Source: Fischerella muscicola SAG 1427-1 = PCC 73103 (GTDB lineage: Bacteria; Cyanobacteriota; Cyanobacteriia; Cyanobacteriales; Nostocaceae). From it: a stretch of DNA of 49,482 bases. The notes below the pieces were generated by a model that ran no database searches, was not told the origin of the DNA, and was given only the letters and a program-made list of their open reading frames with translations. The translations under genes and the position numbers were made by a program. The DNA lies in assembly GCF_000317245.1 (NCBI RefSeq), contig NZ_AJLJ01000190.1, positions 1 to 49,482 on the forward strand, written 5' to 3'. Positions 35,447 through 44,643 of the stretch are shown one piece after another (position 1 is the first letter of the stretch; each line of letters opens with the position of its first letter).

Positions 35447-36565
35447 ATGTCTTCACTCTCGCATCTATCGAATGTATTTTCTGCCTTACCCACAACAGCT
35501 GGCTCTAGCTTGGAATATGAACTTGAAAAGGTAGCTGGGAGTTCTAGTGCTTCTGCTTTATTGCCACCTCTACAACAAAATCCTCATCATGTGGAAGCAT
35601 TAATACTGACAGATACTAGCGCTGTATTCCAAAGTGCCTCATTGCCAAAATCTAAAAACTTGAGGTGTATACATACTCTTGCAGGTAATTCACAAGCTAT
35701 TGCCCTTAGCCCAGATGGTAAACTCCTTGCAAGCGGTAGTTCATTTATCAAACTATGGAATCTGGAAACAGGACGAATAGTTTGCACCTTAAAGGGAAAC
35801 ACAGGTATTCTCAAGTCTATTGCTTTCGGCCCAGATTGCAAAACACTTGCCAGTTGTGGTTTAAGTCAGACTATCGAATTGTGGGATCTAGAAACAGGAA
35901 AGATAATTCACAAATTCACTGGAAAATCCTACGGTGTTAATTCTGTTACCTTTAGTCCAGACGGAAAGATTCTTGCCAGTGGCGATCGCGCTAGATCTGT
36001 TCAACTATGGGATCTCACAACAGGAAAAGCAATTCGCACCTCCTCTGGACATTTCCCAATCATGGAACATGGAGATTGGGTGAATTCTGTAACTATCAGC
36101 CCCCTTTCCCCTTCCCAAGAGGGATTAGCAGGAATTTTAGCCAGTGGTAGTCACGACAAAACTATCAAACTATGGAGTCTCAAGACTAAAGAAGCAATTG
36201 CTACTCTCAAAGGGCATTTATCTCTAGTTTATTCTCTAGCCTTTAGCCAAGATGGACAGATTCTTGCAAGCGGTAGTGCTGACAAAACTATTAAACTGTG
36301 GGATCTCAAAACAAAAGAGGAAATTTATACTCTTGCTGGACATGGAGATGAAGTTTATTCTCTAGCCTTTAGCCGAGATGGACAGATCCTTGCAAGCGGT
36401 AGTGCTGACAAAACTATTAAACTGTGGGATCTCAAAACAAAAGAGGAAATTTGCACTCTTGCTGAACATGAAGATGAAGTTTATTCTCTAGCCTTTAGCC
36501 AAGATGGGCAAATTCTTGCTAGTAGTAGTGCTGACGGAACTATCAGGATTTGGCTGTGCGAATAG
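35447..36565 (+). CDS. WD40-repeat protein
   Basis: Starting at the ATG at 35447 (preceded by AAGAAAAG), the product has 372 residues. About 70 residues of Ser-rich N-terminus are followed by about seven WD40 blades, each with the pattern SPDGKxLASG...xIKLWDLxTG. The last three blades are nearly identical at DNA level (126-bp period). It should fold as a single seven-bladed propeller for protein binding; there is no fused kinase, NACHT or TIR domain. The frame extends upstream to a TTG at 35363, but those 28 residues lack an RBS. Partner unknown. Confidence 0.85.
   Translation: MSSLSHLSNVFSALPTTAGSSLEYELEKVAGSSSASALLPPLQQNPHHVEALILTDTSAVFQSASLPKSKNLRCIHTLAGNSQAIALSPDGKLLASGSSFIKLWNLETGRIVCTLKGNTGILKSIAFGPDCKTLASCGLSQTIELWDLETGKIIHKFTGKSYGVNSVTFSPDGKILASGDRARSVQLWDLTTGKAIRTSSGHFPIMEHGDWVNSVTISPLSPSQEGLAGILASGSHDKTIKLWSLKTKEAIATLKGHLSLVYSLAFSQDGQILASGSADKTIKLWDLKTKEEIYTLAGHGDEVYSLAFSRDGQILASGSADKTIKLWDLKTKEEICTLAEHEDEVYSLAFSQDGQILASSSADGTIRIWLCE
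36228..36560 (+). repeat. 126-bp tandem WD40-blade repeats
   Basis: Three successive units begin with TTTATTCTCTAGC at 36228, 36354 and 36480, a period of 126 bp (42 codons). The first two differ at only a few bases; the third diverges near the C-terminus. Confidence 0.9.
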
Positions 36566-36600
36566 GCTTTTTGCAAAAGTGGGAATGCATCTGAAAGGAA

Positions 36601-36634
36601 AAGGGGAAAAGGTAAGAAAAATACCTTTCCCCTT
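36601..36634 (+). terminator. Hairpin after the WD40 gene
   Basis: AAGGGGAAAAGGTA (36601-36614) pairs with TACCTTTCCCCTT (36622-36634) with one bulged base over an AGAAAAA loop, followed by TTACCTTTA. It is likely a terminator about 35 nt past the stop. Confidence 0.6.
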
Positions 36635-36766
36635 TTACCTTTAGCGCTGCATACTAGCTGATCAATTACAATCCATTATTGATTTTGATGTTCTATGGAC
36701 TCGTTTGGTACTAATCTCTGAGATATTGTGAAATAAATGATCTGAGTTTTTAAAGACGAAATTTTA

Positions 36767-37969
36767 ATGACGTCAGTAGATTTTCCCAAACACAAAAAAG
36801 CCAAAGCTCTCAAACCCGGTAGTCGTCGCCCCGCCAAGGAACTGTGCAGTGAATGTGGACTGTGCGATACATACTATGTTCACTATGTCAAAGAAGCCTG
36901 TGCTTTTATTAATCAGCAAATAGACGAACTCGAAGCACAGACACATACCCGTTCTCGCAATTTAGACAACTCTGATGAACTCTATTTTGGTGTTCATCAA
37001 GACATGATGGCGGCGCGGAAACAACAACCGATTCCCGGCGCCCAATGGACAGGAATTGTGAGTACGATCGCCATTGAAATGCTGAATCGGGGCATGGTCG
37101 AAGGTGTAGTTTGTGTGCAAAATACCAAAGAAGACCGCTTTGGGCCTATGCCTGTAATTGCTCGTACCCCAGAAGAAATACTAGCAGCGCGGGTAAATAA
37201 ACCGACACTTTCACCAAATCTCTCAGTGTTGGAACAAGTAGAAAAATCAGGAATGAAGCGGCTGTTGGTAATTGGTGTTGGTTGCCAAATCCAAGCTTTG
37301 CGGGCCGTGGAAAAGAAATTGGGTCTAGAAAAATTGTACGTCTTAGGTACGCCCTGTGTAGATAATGTAACTCGTGCCGGACTGCAAAAATTCTTAGAAA
37401 CCACAAGTAGATCGCCTGATACGGTGGTGCATTACGAGTTTATGCAAGATTTCCGAGTTCACTTTAAACACGAAGATGGATCAACTGAAACTGTACCTTT
37501 CTTTGGCTTAAAAACAAATCAACTCAAAGACGTGTTTGCCCCTTCCTGCATGAGTTGCTTTGACTACGTAAATTCCCTAGCTGACTTAGTAGTTGGGTAT
37601 ATGGGCGCACCCTTTGGCTGGCAATGGATCGTAGTCAGAAATGAACGCGGTAAGGAAATGCTGGAATTGGTGAAAGACCAACTAGAAACTCAGCCAGTGA
37701 TGTCCCAAGGCGATCGCACAGCTGCGGTGCAACAAAGTATACCCGCTTACGATAAAGCTGTGACTCTACCAATGTGGGCAGCAAAACTTATGGGAGTAGT
37801 AATTGAAAAAATCGGCCCCAAAGGTTTAGAATACGCCCGTTTTTCGATAGATTCCCACTTCACTCGCAATTATCTTTATGTGAAACGGAATCACCTAGAG
37901 AAATTAGCAGCACATGTTCCAGAGTTCGCCAAGCGCATCGTGGAACGGTACAAATTGCCCGAATCATAG
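36767..37969 (+). CDS. bciB: 3,8-divinyl (proto)chlorophyllide 8-vinyl reductase, BciB type
   Basis: The 400-residue iron-sulfur flavoprotein belongs to the FrhB/HCAR family and matches cyanobacterial BciB (Slr1923-like). Cysteine motifs for [4Fe-4S] clusters are visible: CSECGLC (27-33) near the N-terminus, GTPCVDN around 195 and APSCMSCFDY around 260. It reduces the 8-vinyl group using reduced ferredoxin, making monovinyl chlorophyll precursors. Plant 7-hydroxymethyl chlorophyll a reductase is a close relative, but cyanobacteria use this protein as the vinyl reductase. Length is normal. It stands as a single gene after a 200-nt gap. Confidence 0.9.
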   Translation: MTSVDFPKHKKAKALKPGSRRPAKELCSECGLCDTYYVHYVKEACAFINQQIDELEAQTHTRSRNLDNSDELYFGVHQDMMAARKQQPIPGAQWTGIVSTIAIEMLNRGMVEGVVCVQNTKEDRFGPMPVIARTPEEILAARVNKPTLSPNLSVLEQVEKSGMKRLLVIGVGCQIQALRAVEKKLGLEKLYVLGTPCVDNVTRAGLQKFLETTSRSPDTVVHYEFMQDFRVHFKHEDGSTETVPFFGLKTNQLKDVFAPSCMSCFDYVNSLADLVVGYMGAPFGWQWIVVRNERGKEMLELVKDQLETQPVMSQGDRTAAVQQSIPAYDKAVTLPMWAAKLMGVVIEKIGPKGLEYARFSIDSHFTRNYLYVKRNHLEKLAAHVPEFAKRIVERYKLPES

Positions 37970-37982
37970 ATATTAGTTAGCA

Positions 37983-38054
37983 GTTAGTGGGTATGAGCGC
38001 AAGGCTCTGCCCTCATACAATAAATAGTGTTTATCTTTACTACTAACCACTAAC
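37983..38054. repeat. Nested inverted repeat between bciB and the SDR gene
   Basis: GTTAGTGG (37983-37990) pairs with CCACTAAC (38047-38054), and inside it GTATGAG (37991-37997) pairs with CTCATAC (38012-38018). Such cruciform-like repeats occur elsewhere in the window (33860-33895). It could end bciB transcription. Confidence 0.5.
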
Positions 38055-38070
38055 TACATCACTAAAACTT

Positions 38071-38835
38071 ATGTTTACTCGTACCGACTCATGTAATGCC
38101 TTGATTGTAGGTGCTAGTCAAGGAATCGGTTTGGGATTTGTGAAAAAATTACTGCAATTGCAGGGTATTACTAAGGTTTATGCAACCTATCGTCAAAAAA
38201 ACTCGGCTGCTGAATTAATCATGTTATCACATGCATATCCTGACAAACTAACTTGTCTGGCTATGGATATTACAGATGAAGCACAAATTGCTGAAGGTGT
38301 ACAATTCCTGCGTGAGGAAATAGATAAAATACATTTGGTTGTTAATTGTGTTGGGCTTCTCCATCAAGGAACACTGCAACCAGAAAAAAGCTTGAAGCAA
38401 ATTAACTCGGAAAATTTGCTGCACTATTTTCAAGTTAACAGTATTGGTGCGGTGTTGCTTGCCAAGCATTTATTACCGTTGTTTCGTCATAGCGATCGCA
38501 GTATTTATGCTAGTATTTCTGCCAAAGTTGGAAGTATTGGTGATAATCAACTTGGCGGCTGGTATGGCTATCGCGCTTCTAAAGCCGCGCTGAATATGTT
38601 GATGCGAAACGTAGCAATAGAGTATGGCAGAACTAGCCCAAAAACCATAGTTGTAACATTGCACCCTGGTACAACTGATACCCGTCTTTCTGAACCTTTT
38701 CAAAAGAATGTACCACCAGAAAAACTATTTTCGGTAGAACGCACTGTTAACCAATTACTTGCTGTTATGGAAAAGCTACAGATAGAGGATAGCGGCCAGT
38801 TCTTTTCGTGGGATGGTAGTCGTTTACCCTGGTGA
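38071..38835 (+). CDS. Short-chain dehydrogenase/reductase
   Basis: The 254-residue SDR has the cofactor motif LIVGASQGIG (11-20), Asp66 in the MDITD acidic position, NCVG (92-95, the NNAG equivalent), Ser148/150 and the catalytic YxxxK at Tyr167-Lys171 (YGYRASK). HPGTTDTRLSEPF follows. It resembles the CsgA/YciK-like branch of classical SDRs, which use NAD(P)H. The substrate is unknown. A second short-chain feature, SVERTVNQLLAVMEKL, is typical of this branch's C-terminus. No operon partner is clear. Confidence 0.9.
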   Translation: MFTRTDSCNALIVGASQGIGLGFVKKLLQLQGITKVYATYRQKNSAAELIMLSHAYPDKLTCLAMDITDEAQIAEGVQFLREEIDKIHLVVNCVGLLHQGTLQPEKSLKQINSENLLHYFQVNSIGAVLLAKHLLPLFRHSDRSIYASISAKVGSIGDNQLGGWYGYRASKAALNMLMRNVAIEYGRTSPKTIVVTLHPGTTDTRLSEPFQKNVPPEKLFSVERTVNQLLAVMEKLQIEDSGQFFSWDGSRLPW

Positions 38836-38926
38836 GGAGTGGGGATAAGGGAAGGAGGACACGGGGAGTATGAGAAGTGTGGGAAGACAAGGGAAAATTA
38901 TTTAACTAGTTTCTTCTCAATGCCCC

Positions 38927-38954
38927 ATGACAAATGACAAATGACAAATGACCA
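38927..38954. repeat. STRR heptamer array (ATGACAA)
   Basis: Three exact ATGACAA units and one ATGACCA follow in tandem, just downstream of the SDR gene. This is the same class as the arrays at 5403, 7877 and 16209. Confidence 0.8.
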
Positions 38955-39050
38955 TTGATCAATCAATCTAAATAAATCTCTCTAGAGGTAATTCTTTTTG
39001 CAAACGATAACCTTTAAGATGATTTTATCTTTACAATCTGTACAATCAAT

Positions 39051-39073
39051 AAAAAACAGCTTGCCTGTTTTTT
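39051..39073 (+). terminator. Rho-independent terminator-like hairpin
   Basis: AAAAAACAG (39051-39059) pairs with CTGTTTTTT (39065-39073) over CTTGC, followed by GTTAATTTT. The stem is A/T-rich, but the U tract is good. It lies 216 nt after the SDR stop. Confidence 0.6.
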
Positions 39074-39277
39074 GTTAATTTTGTCACTTTTTTTATTGCT
39101 ATTGATTGCGTACAGTCTTCTTATTGCAGTACACAAATTGCCACATCACCTATGAGATATATTGCGATGTTAATATTAAATTTTTTCTAAACATGCTTGT
39201 TGATAGATTGGCTTTTTTGAATAATTAAAATATCGTTTTACTTAAAGATTATAAGATGTTCTGCCAGAGCAAAGGTT

Positions 39278-39880
39278 ATGAATAATCAAGTAAAAATATC
39301 AAATGATTTCACAAATGTTTTGGCAGAGAGTACCAAAGAAGAAGAACTTATGCAAGAAGTTTTTCTGATTTTGGAATATTTAACCACTAAAGAAGAAGCT
39401 AGCGTAAAGTTGATCTTTGATCGTCTTTATGATGTAGGTTCTTTTCACCTGATAAATAAAAAGTTTCGCTCTCGCCCTGTCAAAAAAATATTAAAATTTA
39501 TTGCTAGGATGTCCAAGCCGGCATTTAGAATATTTGCTTGGCATTGGGTGAAAAAAAATTGTCCGCAATTAATTACTAACTGGCTACACCAACAGGTTAC
39601 TTTTAGAAATCAATTTGTACAAAACACTGCCGCAATTATTGAGCAAAGACTCCCTCCAGCTAGTTCTGTTTCAGAATTGGATGAGCAGAGTCGAGAGGTT
39701 AAATTTTTACGCTCTCAGGTTAAATGGTTAACCCGGACTTTGATTGGGGTAATTGCCGTGTTTTTAGGTAGTTTAGCATGGCTAAGTCATTACTTTACAC
39801 CAGGGCGATCGCCAATACAAAAGGTTGAGCAATTACAGCCAGTTACCATCAAAGAGGCTAATACTGCTACACACGAATAA
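39278..39880 (+). CDS. Hypothetical protein with C-terminal membrane helix
   Basis: The 200-residue protein is not recognised. The first 120 residues look helical and basic (KKFRSRPVKKILKFIARMSKPAFRIF), then comes a short coiled coil (SELDEQSREVKFLRSQVKWL), one transmembrane helix at about 153-172 (TLIGVIAVFLGSLAWLSHYF) and a periplasmic tail of about 28 residues. This makes it a tail-anchored inner-membrane protein. AAAGG lies close to the ATG. Neighbours do not suggest a role. Confidence 0.6.
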   Translation: MNNQVKISNDFTNVLAESTKEEELMQEVFLILEYLTTKEEASVKLIFDRLYDVGSFHLINKKFRSRPVKKILKFIARMSKPAFRIFAWHWVKKNCPQLITNWLHQQVTFRNQFVQNTAAIIEQRLPPASSVSELDEQSREVKFLRSQVKWLTRTLIGVIAVFLGSLAWLSHYFTPGRSPIQKVEQLQPVTIKEANTATHE

Positions 39881-39971
39881 AAAACTCATTGATTTTGGTT
39901 TAGTAGTGATCCAAGTTGCAGGTGATTAAATACGAATTTACGATTGAATGCGATCGCTCACGACAAAGTTT

Positions 39972-40070
39972 GCGTCAACCTATTAGAAGGTGTGAAGAAG
40001 TTAAAAACTAAAACCAGAAAAAACTTGCGTTGATTCATTTTCTCCTTGATCAAAACCTACAGGTTGACGC
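39972..40070. repeat. Spaced inverted repeat between convergent genes
   Basis: GCGTCAACCT (39972-39981) and AGGTTGACGC (40061-40070) are perfect complements 79 nt apart, with partial similarity just outside. It may be a small palindromic element or a bidirectional terminator. Confidence 0.45.
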
Positions 40071-40120
40071 TAACTCCGTTAAATCATTTGTTAGTTACTA
40101 ACAAGGTAATTTTTGTCAAT

Positions 40121-42052
40121 TCAACGCGTAACCGTAACATCATTGGGAATTAAAATATTCTGAGACTGACTATAGTCCAGATAGTCATTGATATCCAAGT
40201 TAACAGGTCCCTCTGAGCCTTGTAAGCGTGATTTGATGTATTCACTAAAAACATTCTGACTAGAAGGGTTAGATATGTTCCAACCTTGGCTGGTATCTAT
40301 CACACCATTTGTAGAATTAGAATCTGGGATGATGTTATTCTCTGCTGATGTATTTGGGTAGATAGATCCATTGCTACCCGTTGCATCTGTCGGTTGATTG
40401 GAAGTGTAATCACCAATCAAAACGTCGTTACCATTATAAGCAGTTACCTGAGAATTGTTGTTACTTCCGATTAGTACATCGTTACTTTCAACATCGTTAG
40501 TAATGTTGTTTTCGGGATTGCTATTTTGCGAATTTTGTGGCGAAGTTGCACTACTCAGTAAAGGATCTTCTTGACTAGATTGGGGAGATGCAGTGACAAC
40601 CATCTCAAATGCTCCAACATCAGGTTGATTATCTCTGTTGTTCCCTAGTTGGTCAGTAGTAGGTACACCACTGACTGTGACACCCGTATTAATAGCAGGA
40701 CTACCTGGTAAAAGAGGATGTACTAGAACTCCTCCAACCTCTTCTAAAGGACCAAGAAGAGGATCAACAATCTGACTACCTGCGACAACTTGACCACCCA
40801 GTTTTGGCGCTGGAAATTCGATATTTCCGCCGCCATCCTGTAGTTGATATCCAACCTGTTGTTGTGTAGGATCGCCAGCAGTATTGTAGGCAACAATCGA
40901 GTTGGTGAGGGTGACTGGCTGTGTCGGACTGTAGATCCAAAATGCCCCATTTGCCCGTCCGGCTTCGTTATTGACGACAGTAGAATTCCTAATGTTGACG
41001 GAGGCAGATTCGTCAGTGTTAATAAACATCGCTCCGCCAGCATCTTCAATCGCCTTATTTCCAGAGAAAGTGCTGTTGGTGATGTTGACTGGCGAAGAGC
41101 CATCTAACCATATAGCACCACCCTGCTTTGCCGCTGTATTGTTGGCAACGGTGACATTGTTCATTATGAGTTCGCCATGAACTCGCAGTCCACCTCCTCG
41201 ACCGATGCCTTTATCATCAAATTCTGCTGTATTACCAACAATGGTGCTGTCTTCGATAATAATCTTGTCTGGACCGTAACCCCAGGCAAAGATTGCACCA
41301 CCCTCTCCTTTGGTATGATTGTTTTCAAACTGACAGTCACGGATTGCTATTGTGCCTCCGACAGTAGAACCGGGGCCTGTCGAGTTTCCTCCATCGGAGA
41401 AGAATGCACCACCACCAATGTCACCTTCTGCACTATTGTTAAGGAAAACTGAGTTTTCTACGGTGACTTCACCTAACAGGTTATATATTGCTCCACCATT
41501 GACACCTTTGTTATTGGTGAATTCGCAGTCCTTAACAACAAGCACACCGGAACCATAAGTACCGATCGCTCCACCGCTAAATCCAGAATCTCCTAGAGTT
41601 CCATCGTTATTGTCAAAGCTGCTACCAAGTACTGTCGCTTGACTGCCGTAACCAACGTATATAGCTCCGTTTTGCCAAGCGCTATTGTTGTTAAAGTTAC
41701 AATTTTCTACCTGAAGGGTGCTGTAGTCCCAGGCTGCGATCGCACCACCTCTTCCATCTGTTCCTGTCACCAAACCGTTGGTGAGGGTTAGGTTTTTTAC
41801 TGTAGCATTGACGTAACTGTCTACAGAAAATACCCGTGAAGTATTATTGCCGCTAATGGTTAAATTTGCTGCCCCTGCACCATCAATCGTTACGTCTTTT
41901 GCAATGGAAAGTTCCCCACTAGTAAGTGTGATGGTTTGGTTGGCAAGGCTGGGATCAAACTGGATGATGTCTCCTGCTTGAGCAGATTCGAGCGCTGATC
42001 GTAAAGAACCTTCTCCACTATCTGCATTGTTAGTAACGTTAATGATAGCCAT
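40121..42052 (-). CDS. Parallel beta-helix (choice-of-anchor Q) protein with degenerate RTX-like tail
   Basis: From the ATG at 42050-42052 (AAGGGA upstream) the protein has 643 residues. It opens with IINVTNNADSGEGSLRSALESAQAGDII, the usual start of cyanobacterial polymorphic-outer-membrane-like helices, followed by about twelve right-handed beta-helix turns rich in Asn/Gly (GGAIYxxxxxVTVENSxFxNN). The choice-of-anchor Q end (HPLLPGSPAINTG...DVGAFEM) is at about 470-515. The Ser/Asn-rich tail holds NDVLIG and NGNDVLIGD, weak RTX calcium-binding repeats. There is no signal peptide, so type I secretion is likely. The frame opens 29 codons earlier over a hairpin; I reject that start. Confidence 0.8.
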   Translation of the reverse strand: MAIINVTNNADSGEGSLRSALESAQAGDIIQFDPSLANQTITLTSGELSIAKDVTIDGAGAANLTISGNNTSRVFSVDSYVNATVKNLTLTNGLVTGTDGRGGAIAAWDYSTLQVENCNFNNNSAWQNGAIYVGYGSQATVLGSSFDNNDGTLGDSGFSGGAIGTYGSGVLVVKDCEFTNNKGVNGGAIYNLLGEVTVENSVFLNNSAEGDIGGGAFFSDGGNSTGPGSTVGGTIAIRDCQFENNHTKGEGGAIFAWGYGPDKIIIEDSTIVGNTAEFDDKGIGRGGGLRVHGELIMNNVTVANNTAAKQGGAIWLDGSSPVNITNSTFSGNKAIEDAGGAMFINTDESASVNIRNSTVVNNEAGRANGAFWIYSPTQPVTLTNSIVAYNTAGDPTQQQVGYQLQDGGGNIEFPAPKLGGQVVAGSQIVDPLLGPLEEVGGVLVHPLLPGSPAINTGVTVSGVPTTDQLGNNRDNQPDVGAFEMVVTASPQSSQEDPLLSSATSPQNSQNSNPENNITNDVESNDVLIGSNNNSQVTAYNGNDVLIGDYTSNQPTDATGSNGSIYPNTSAENNIIPDSNSTNGVIDTSQGWNISNPSSQNVFSEYIKSRLQGSEGPVNLDINDYLDYSQSQNILIPNDVTVTR

Positions 42053-42575
42053 GCTTTGAATTCCCTTAAAAATGAGTGTTTTGAGATCGACGTGTTGAAC
42101 AAAATCACAAAAATTCTGATTCAGAAGCGATCGCGTCATCGTTGGAAACGATGGGAATCACAAGACAGCACCCTGTTAACGTTACGTGGAAGTAAAAAGT
42201 CCTGATGATCTTATATTTTTGAGCGATTTTTCAAATTTTGTGTTGATTTTCCACGTAATCTACTAATTTTCTTTTTCATATATTTTTTTAGTAAACAGGA
42301 ATTCTTTGTTTAACTAGTGATAAAAAATGTGGATATACCGAAAGATATGAAAAATTTAATTTAATTATCTGAGATTTCCAAGAAATAAATTAATCAATCA
42401 ATGAATAAACCAAGGTTTTTGCGCCAACCTGATGGATATTTTTTCTTTGGAAGTTTCTATTCTGGGAATAATATTTTGATTTTGGGAAGCACCCTGGAAA
42501 AATCTAAGCCCTCGATCAATCGAGTTTTTGATATTAAAAACGCTTTAGAGCATTAACATAAATGCGCTATCTAAG
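42053..42575. other. Intergenic region upstream of the beta-helix gene
   Basis: The region contains a hairpin CATCGTT-GGA-AACGATG (42137-42153) and the spaced inverted repeat TTACGTGGAA/TTCCACGTAA (42182-42191, 42249-42258). The rest is AT-rich with no gene. It should hold the beta-helix gene promoter and the end of the pentapeptide-repeat gene. Confidence 0.45.
42182..42258. promoter_or_regulatory. Spaced 10-bp inverted repeat upstream of the beta-helix gene
   Basis: TTACGTGGAA (42182-42191) and TTCCACGTAA (42249-42258) are perfect complements with 57 nt between them, about 130 nt upstream of the start. The spacing suits two regulator sites on the same helix face (DNA looping), but this is only a guess. 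Confidence 0.4.
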
Positions 42576-44009
42576 TCAAGTTTCAGCCTCTGCGGCGGAT
42601 TTTTGTCCATGTTCTGAACGCATCCAATGTGTAGGAAAATCCAAGTAATCTGGTAAAACAGTTGTGCGATCGCCTATTGCAAATCTAATTTGGTGTGATT
42701 GCAAGTTTTTAGCTCCTGTCAAAGTGGCTCCAGCCAGTTTCACATCACACAAATTTGTGCCAAAAAAGTCTACTCCCATTAGATTTGCATCGCAGAGATT
42801 GGCTTCATGGAACATAGCTTTTTGCAAGTTGGTTCCCATCAAATTAGCTCCATAGAGATTGGCTTCTCTCAGGCTAGCTTCCGAGAAATTAGCAAAAAAT
42901 ATCTCTGTGTGTTCTAGTTTGGCTGCATTCAAATTTGCTTGTTGCAAATTTGTTCCATTCAGGTTTGCGCCTTTGAGGTTTGCACCAATTAATCCTGCTT
43001 CCTGCAAGTTGGCTTTACCAAGCTTTGCTCCCTGTAAATTAGCAAGAAATAGCTTGGCATGAGAAAGATTTGCCACTTTCAAGTTACAAGATTGCAAATT
43101 AGCTTTATACAGATTTGCTTCAAAGAAATTAGCTGCACGCAGACTTGCTCCAGACAAGTTTGCTGATCGCAAGTTGGCCCCAGTCAAGTTGGCTCGATTT
43201 AAGTTGGCTCCACAGAGGTTAGCTTCTTCGAGGTTGCATGATTGTAAATCGGCTTCATACAGAACTGTGCCACAAAGTTTTGCGCCTTCGAGTTTTGCCT
43301 CAAATAAGTTAGCTTTCTGGAGGTTAGCTTTTGTCAGGTTTGCTCCTCGTAGATCTAAACGTTGTAAGTTGGCATTCGATAAGTCTACTCGTCTAATATC
43401 GGTATTCCTTAAATCGAGTTTTTGATTTTGTTGATCTTGTTCCGAGTTGCGTCTGCCAATTACGGTTAAGGCTGCTTGTAAATCTGTGGATACTTTGGCA
43501 ATTTTTGCCAGTTCTTCCAGAGAATTTTCCTGTTCTGGCTTGATGCTGCTATTTTCTCGCACAAATGCAGTCAGTATTTCCATGATTGTCCAGTATTGTT
43601 TTGGTGAATCCTGGGCAATTTTTTCTAGGGCATAAATTGCCCCGATCCGGGTTGCTACGTGTTCATGTCCTAACTGGGTAATTGCTGCTGTTAAACGCTC
43701 TGCGATCAAACGTTCTTGGGCTAGTTCGAGATTCTGAACACCAATTTCGTTATTTTTTTCGGCGGCGATCGCACTTTTTTTCAATGCTTCGGTGCGCTTG
43801 GCTGCATAATAAGCATTAATTATCACTGCTAAACCTATAAATAAGCTAGCTGTCGTGTTTAACGCTTGATTCCTGCTGACTATTTTTTGTTCATTTGATA
43901 ATCCCTCAACTTGTGAAACTGCAAAGAATATTACAGTTGGTGATAGGCTAAACAAAATTGCGATCGCTACCAACCAGCTTTTAAATCCGTCTGTCTTCCT
44001 GCCAGACAT
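42576..44009 (-). CDS. Membrane pentapeptide-repeat protein
   Basis: The 477-residue protein has two transmembrane helices (SWLVAIAILFSLSPTVIFFAV; ASLFIGLAVIINAYYAA), a coiled coil, then ITQLGHEHVATRIGAIYALEKIAQDSPKQYW, a block often seen before pentapeptide repeats in cyanobacteria. From about 200 to 450 it carries roughly fifty A(N/D)LxX pentapeptides, which form a right-handed quadrilateral beta-helix. The function of this class is unknown; gyrase protection (Qnr/MfpA) is a different branch. I chose the ATG at 44007-44009; GTG at 44027 is in frame, and GAGG lies between them, which favours the ATG. Confidence 0.88.
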   Translation of the reverse strand: MSGRKTDGFKSWLVAIAILFSLSPTVIFFAVSQVEGLSNEQKIVSRNQALNTTASLFIGLAVIINAYYAAKRTEALKKSAIAAEKNNEIGVQNLELAQERLIAERLTAAITQLGHEHVATRIGAIYALEKIAQDSPKQYWTIMEILTAFVRENSSIKPEQENSLEELAKIAKVSTDLQAALTVIGRRNSEQDQQNQKLDLRNTDIRRVDLSNANLQRLDLRGANLTKANLQKANLFEAKLEGAKLCGTVLYEADLQSCNLEEANLCGANLNRANLTGANLRSANLSGASLRAANFFEANLYKANLQSCNLKVANLSHAKLFLANLQGAKLGKANLQEAGLIGANLKGANLNGTNLQQANLNAAKLEHTEIFFANFSEASLREANLYGANLMGTNLQKAMFHEANLCDANLMGVDFFGTNLCDVKLAGATLTGAKNLQSHQIRFAIGDRTTVLPDYLDFPTHWMRSEHGQKSAAEAET

Positions 44010-44643
44010 ATGGCTAGTAATCCTCACTACATAGAATTATTACGGACAATATTGAAAAAAAAGAGTATATCATTTGTCAACAAATTTCAATATCTATCAT
44101 AAGGTGCAATAAAAATATTAATCATTGGTTTGTACTGATGTATTAATTATTAATTGTTATGTCAATATGTCGCAATCTAGCTATACATATCACTCAATTC
44201 CTGCTAAGTAGGTTGGCAAAAACAAAGCTAACTAGTAAGAATCTTCATTTATCATTGGCTTAAGTAGTTGGACAAAATGAAATTAATTCGTGGAGATAAG
44301 GAACAAGGAATCGGCAACAGGGAATAGGGAATGAGAAAACAATCTTTGTAATTAATTATGTCTAAGTACTTAAGAGTTCCAGATATATTTACTTTTCGTA
44401 ACTCGCGTTATGTTTATTTTCGCTTACCTAATTTATCTGAAGAATTTCTATAGGCGTAACTTCAAGTTGTGTAATTACTCAGCGAAAGGGTTTTAATATT
44501 GAGCCATAATGTCAAGAAGTTAATTTTTGCTTTGTAATAATACTTTGTCAAATAAAAATTACTTTTATCAAAATACTTAACCAAATTATACTCACCAATT
44601 CTTAAAAACCCCTCTAAACACTTCTATAGGTATTTCTATAGGT
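44010..44643. other. Long AT-rich divergent intergenic region
   Basis: About 630 nt separate the divergent pentapeptide and SelD-like genes. It holds a few degenerate GGGAATA/GGGAATG heptamers (44300-44335) and, at its right end, a 12-bp tandem repeat. A related TTTCTATAGGCGTA lies at about 44445. No gene or RNA structure is recognised. Confidence 0.45.

Larger units (their letters stand above)
38836..39277. other. Intergenic region with heptamer repeats and a terminator
   Basis: It begins with G-rich degenerate repeats (38840-38895), then the ATGACAA array (38927-38954) and a terminator at 39051-39073. The last 200 nt before the next gene are AT-rich. No gene is visible. Confidence 0.5.

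Noticed and set aside
42576..44009. Qnr/MfpA-type gyrase-protecting protein
   Set aside because: Although it has many pentapeptide repeats, it has two membrane helices and an extra N-terminal domain, unlike the soluble Qnr/MfpA proteins.
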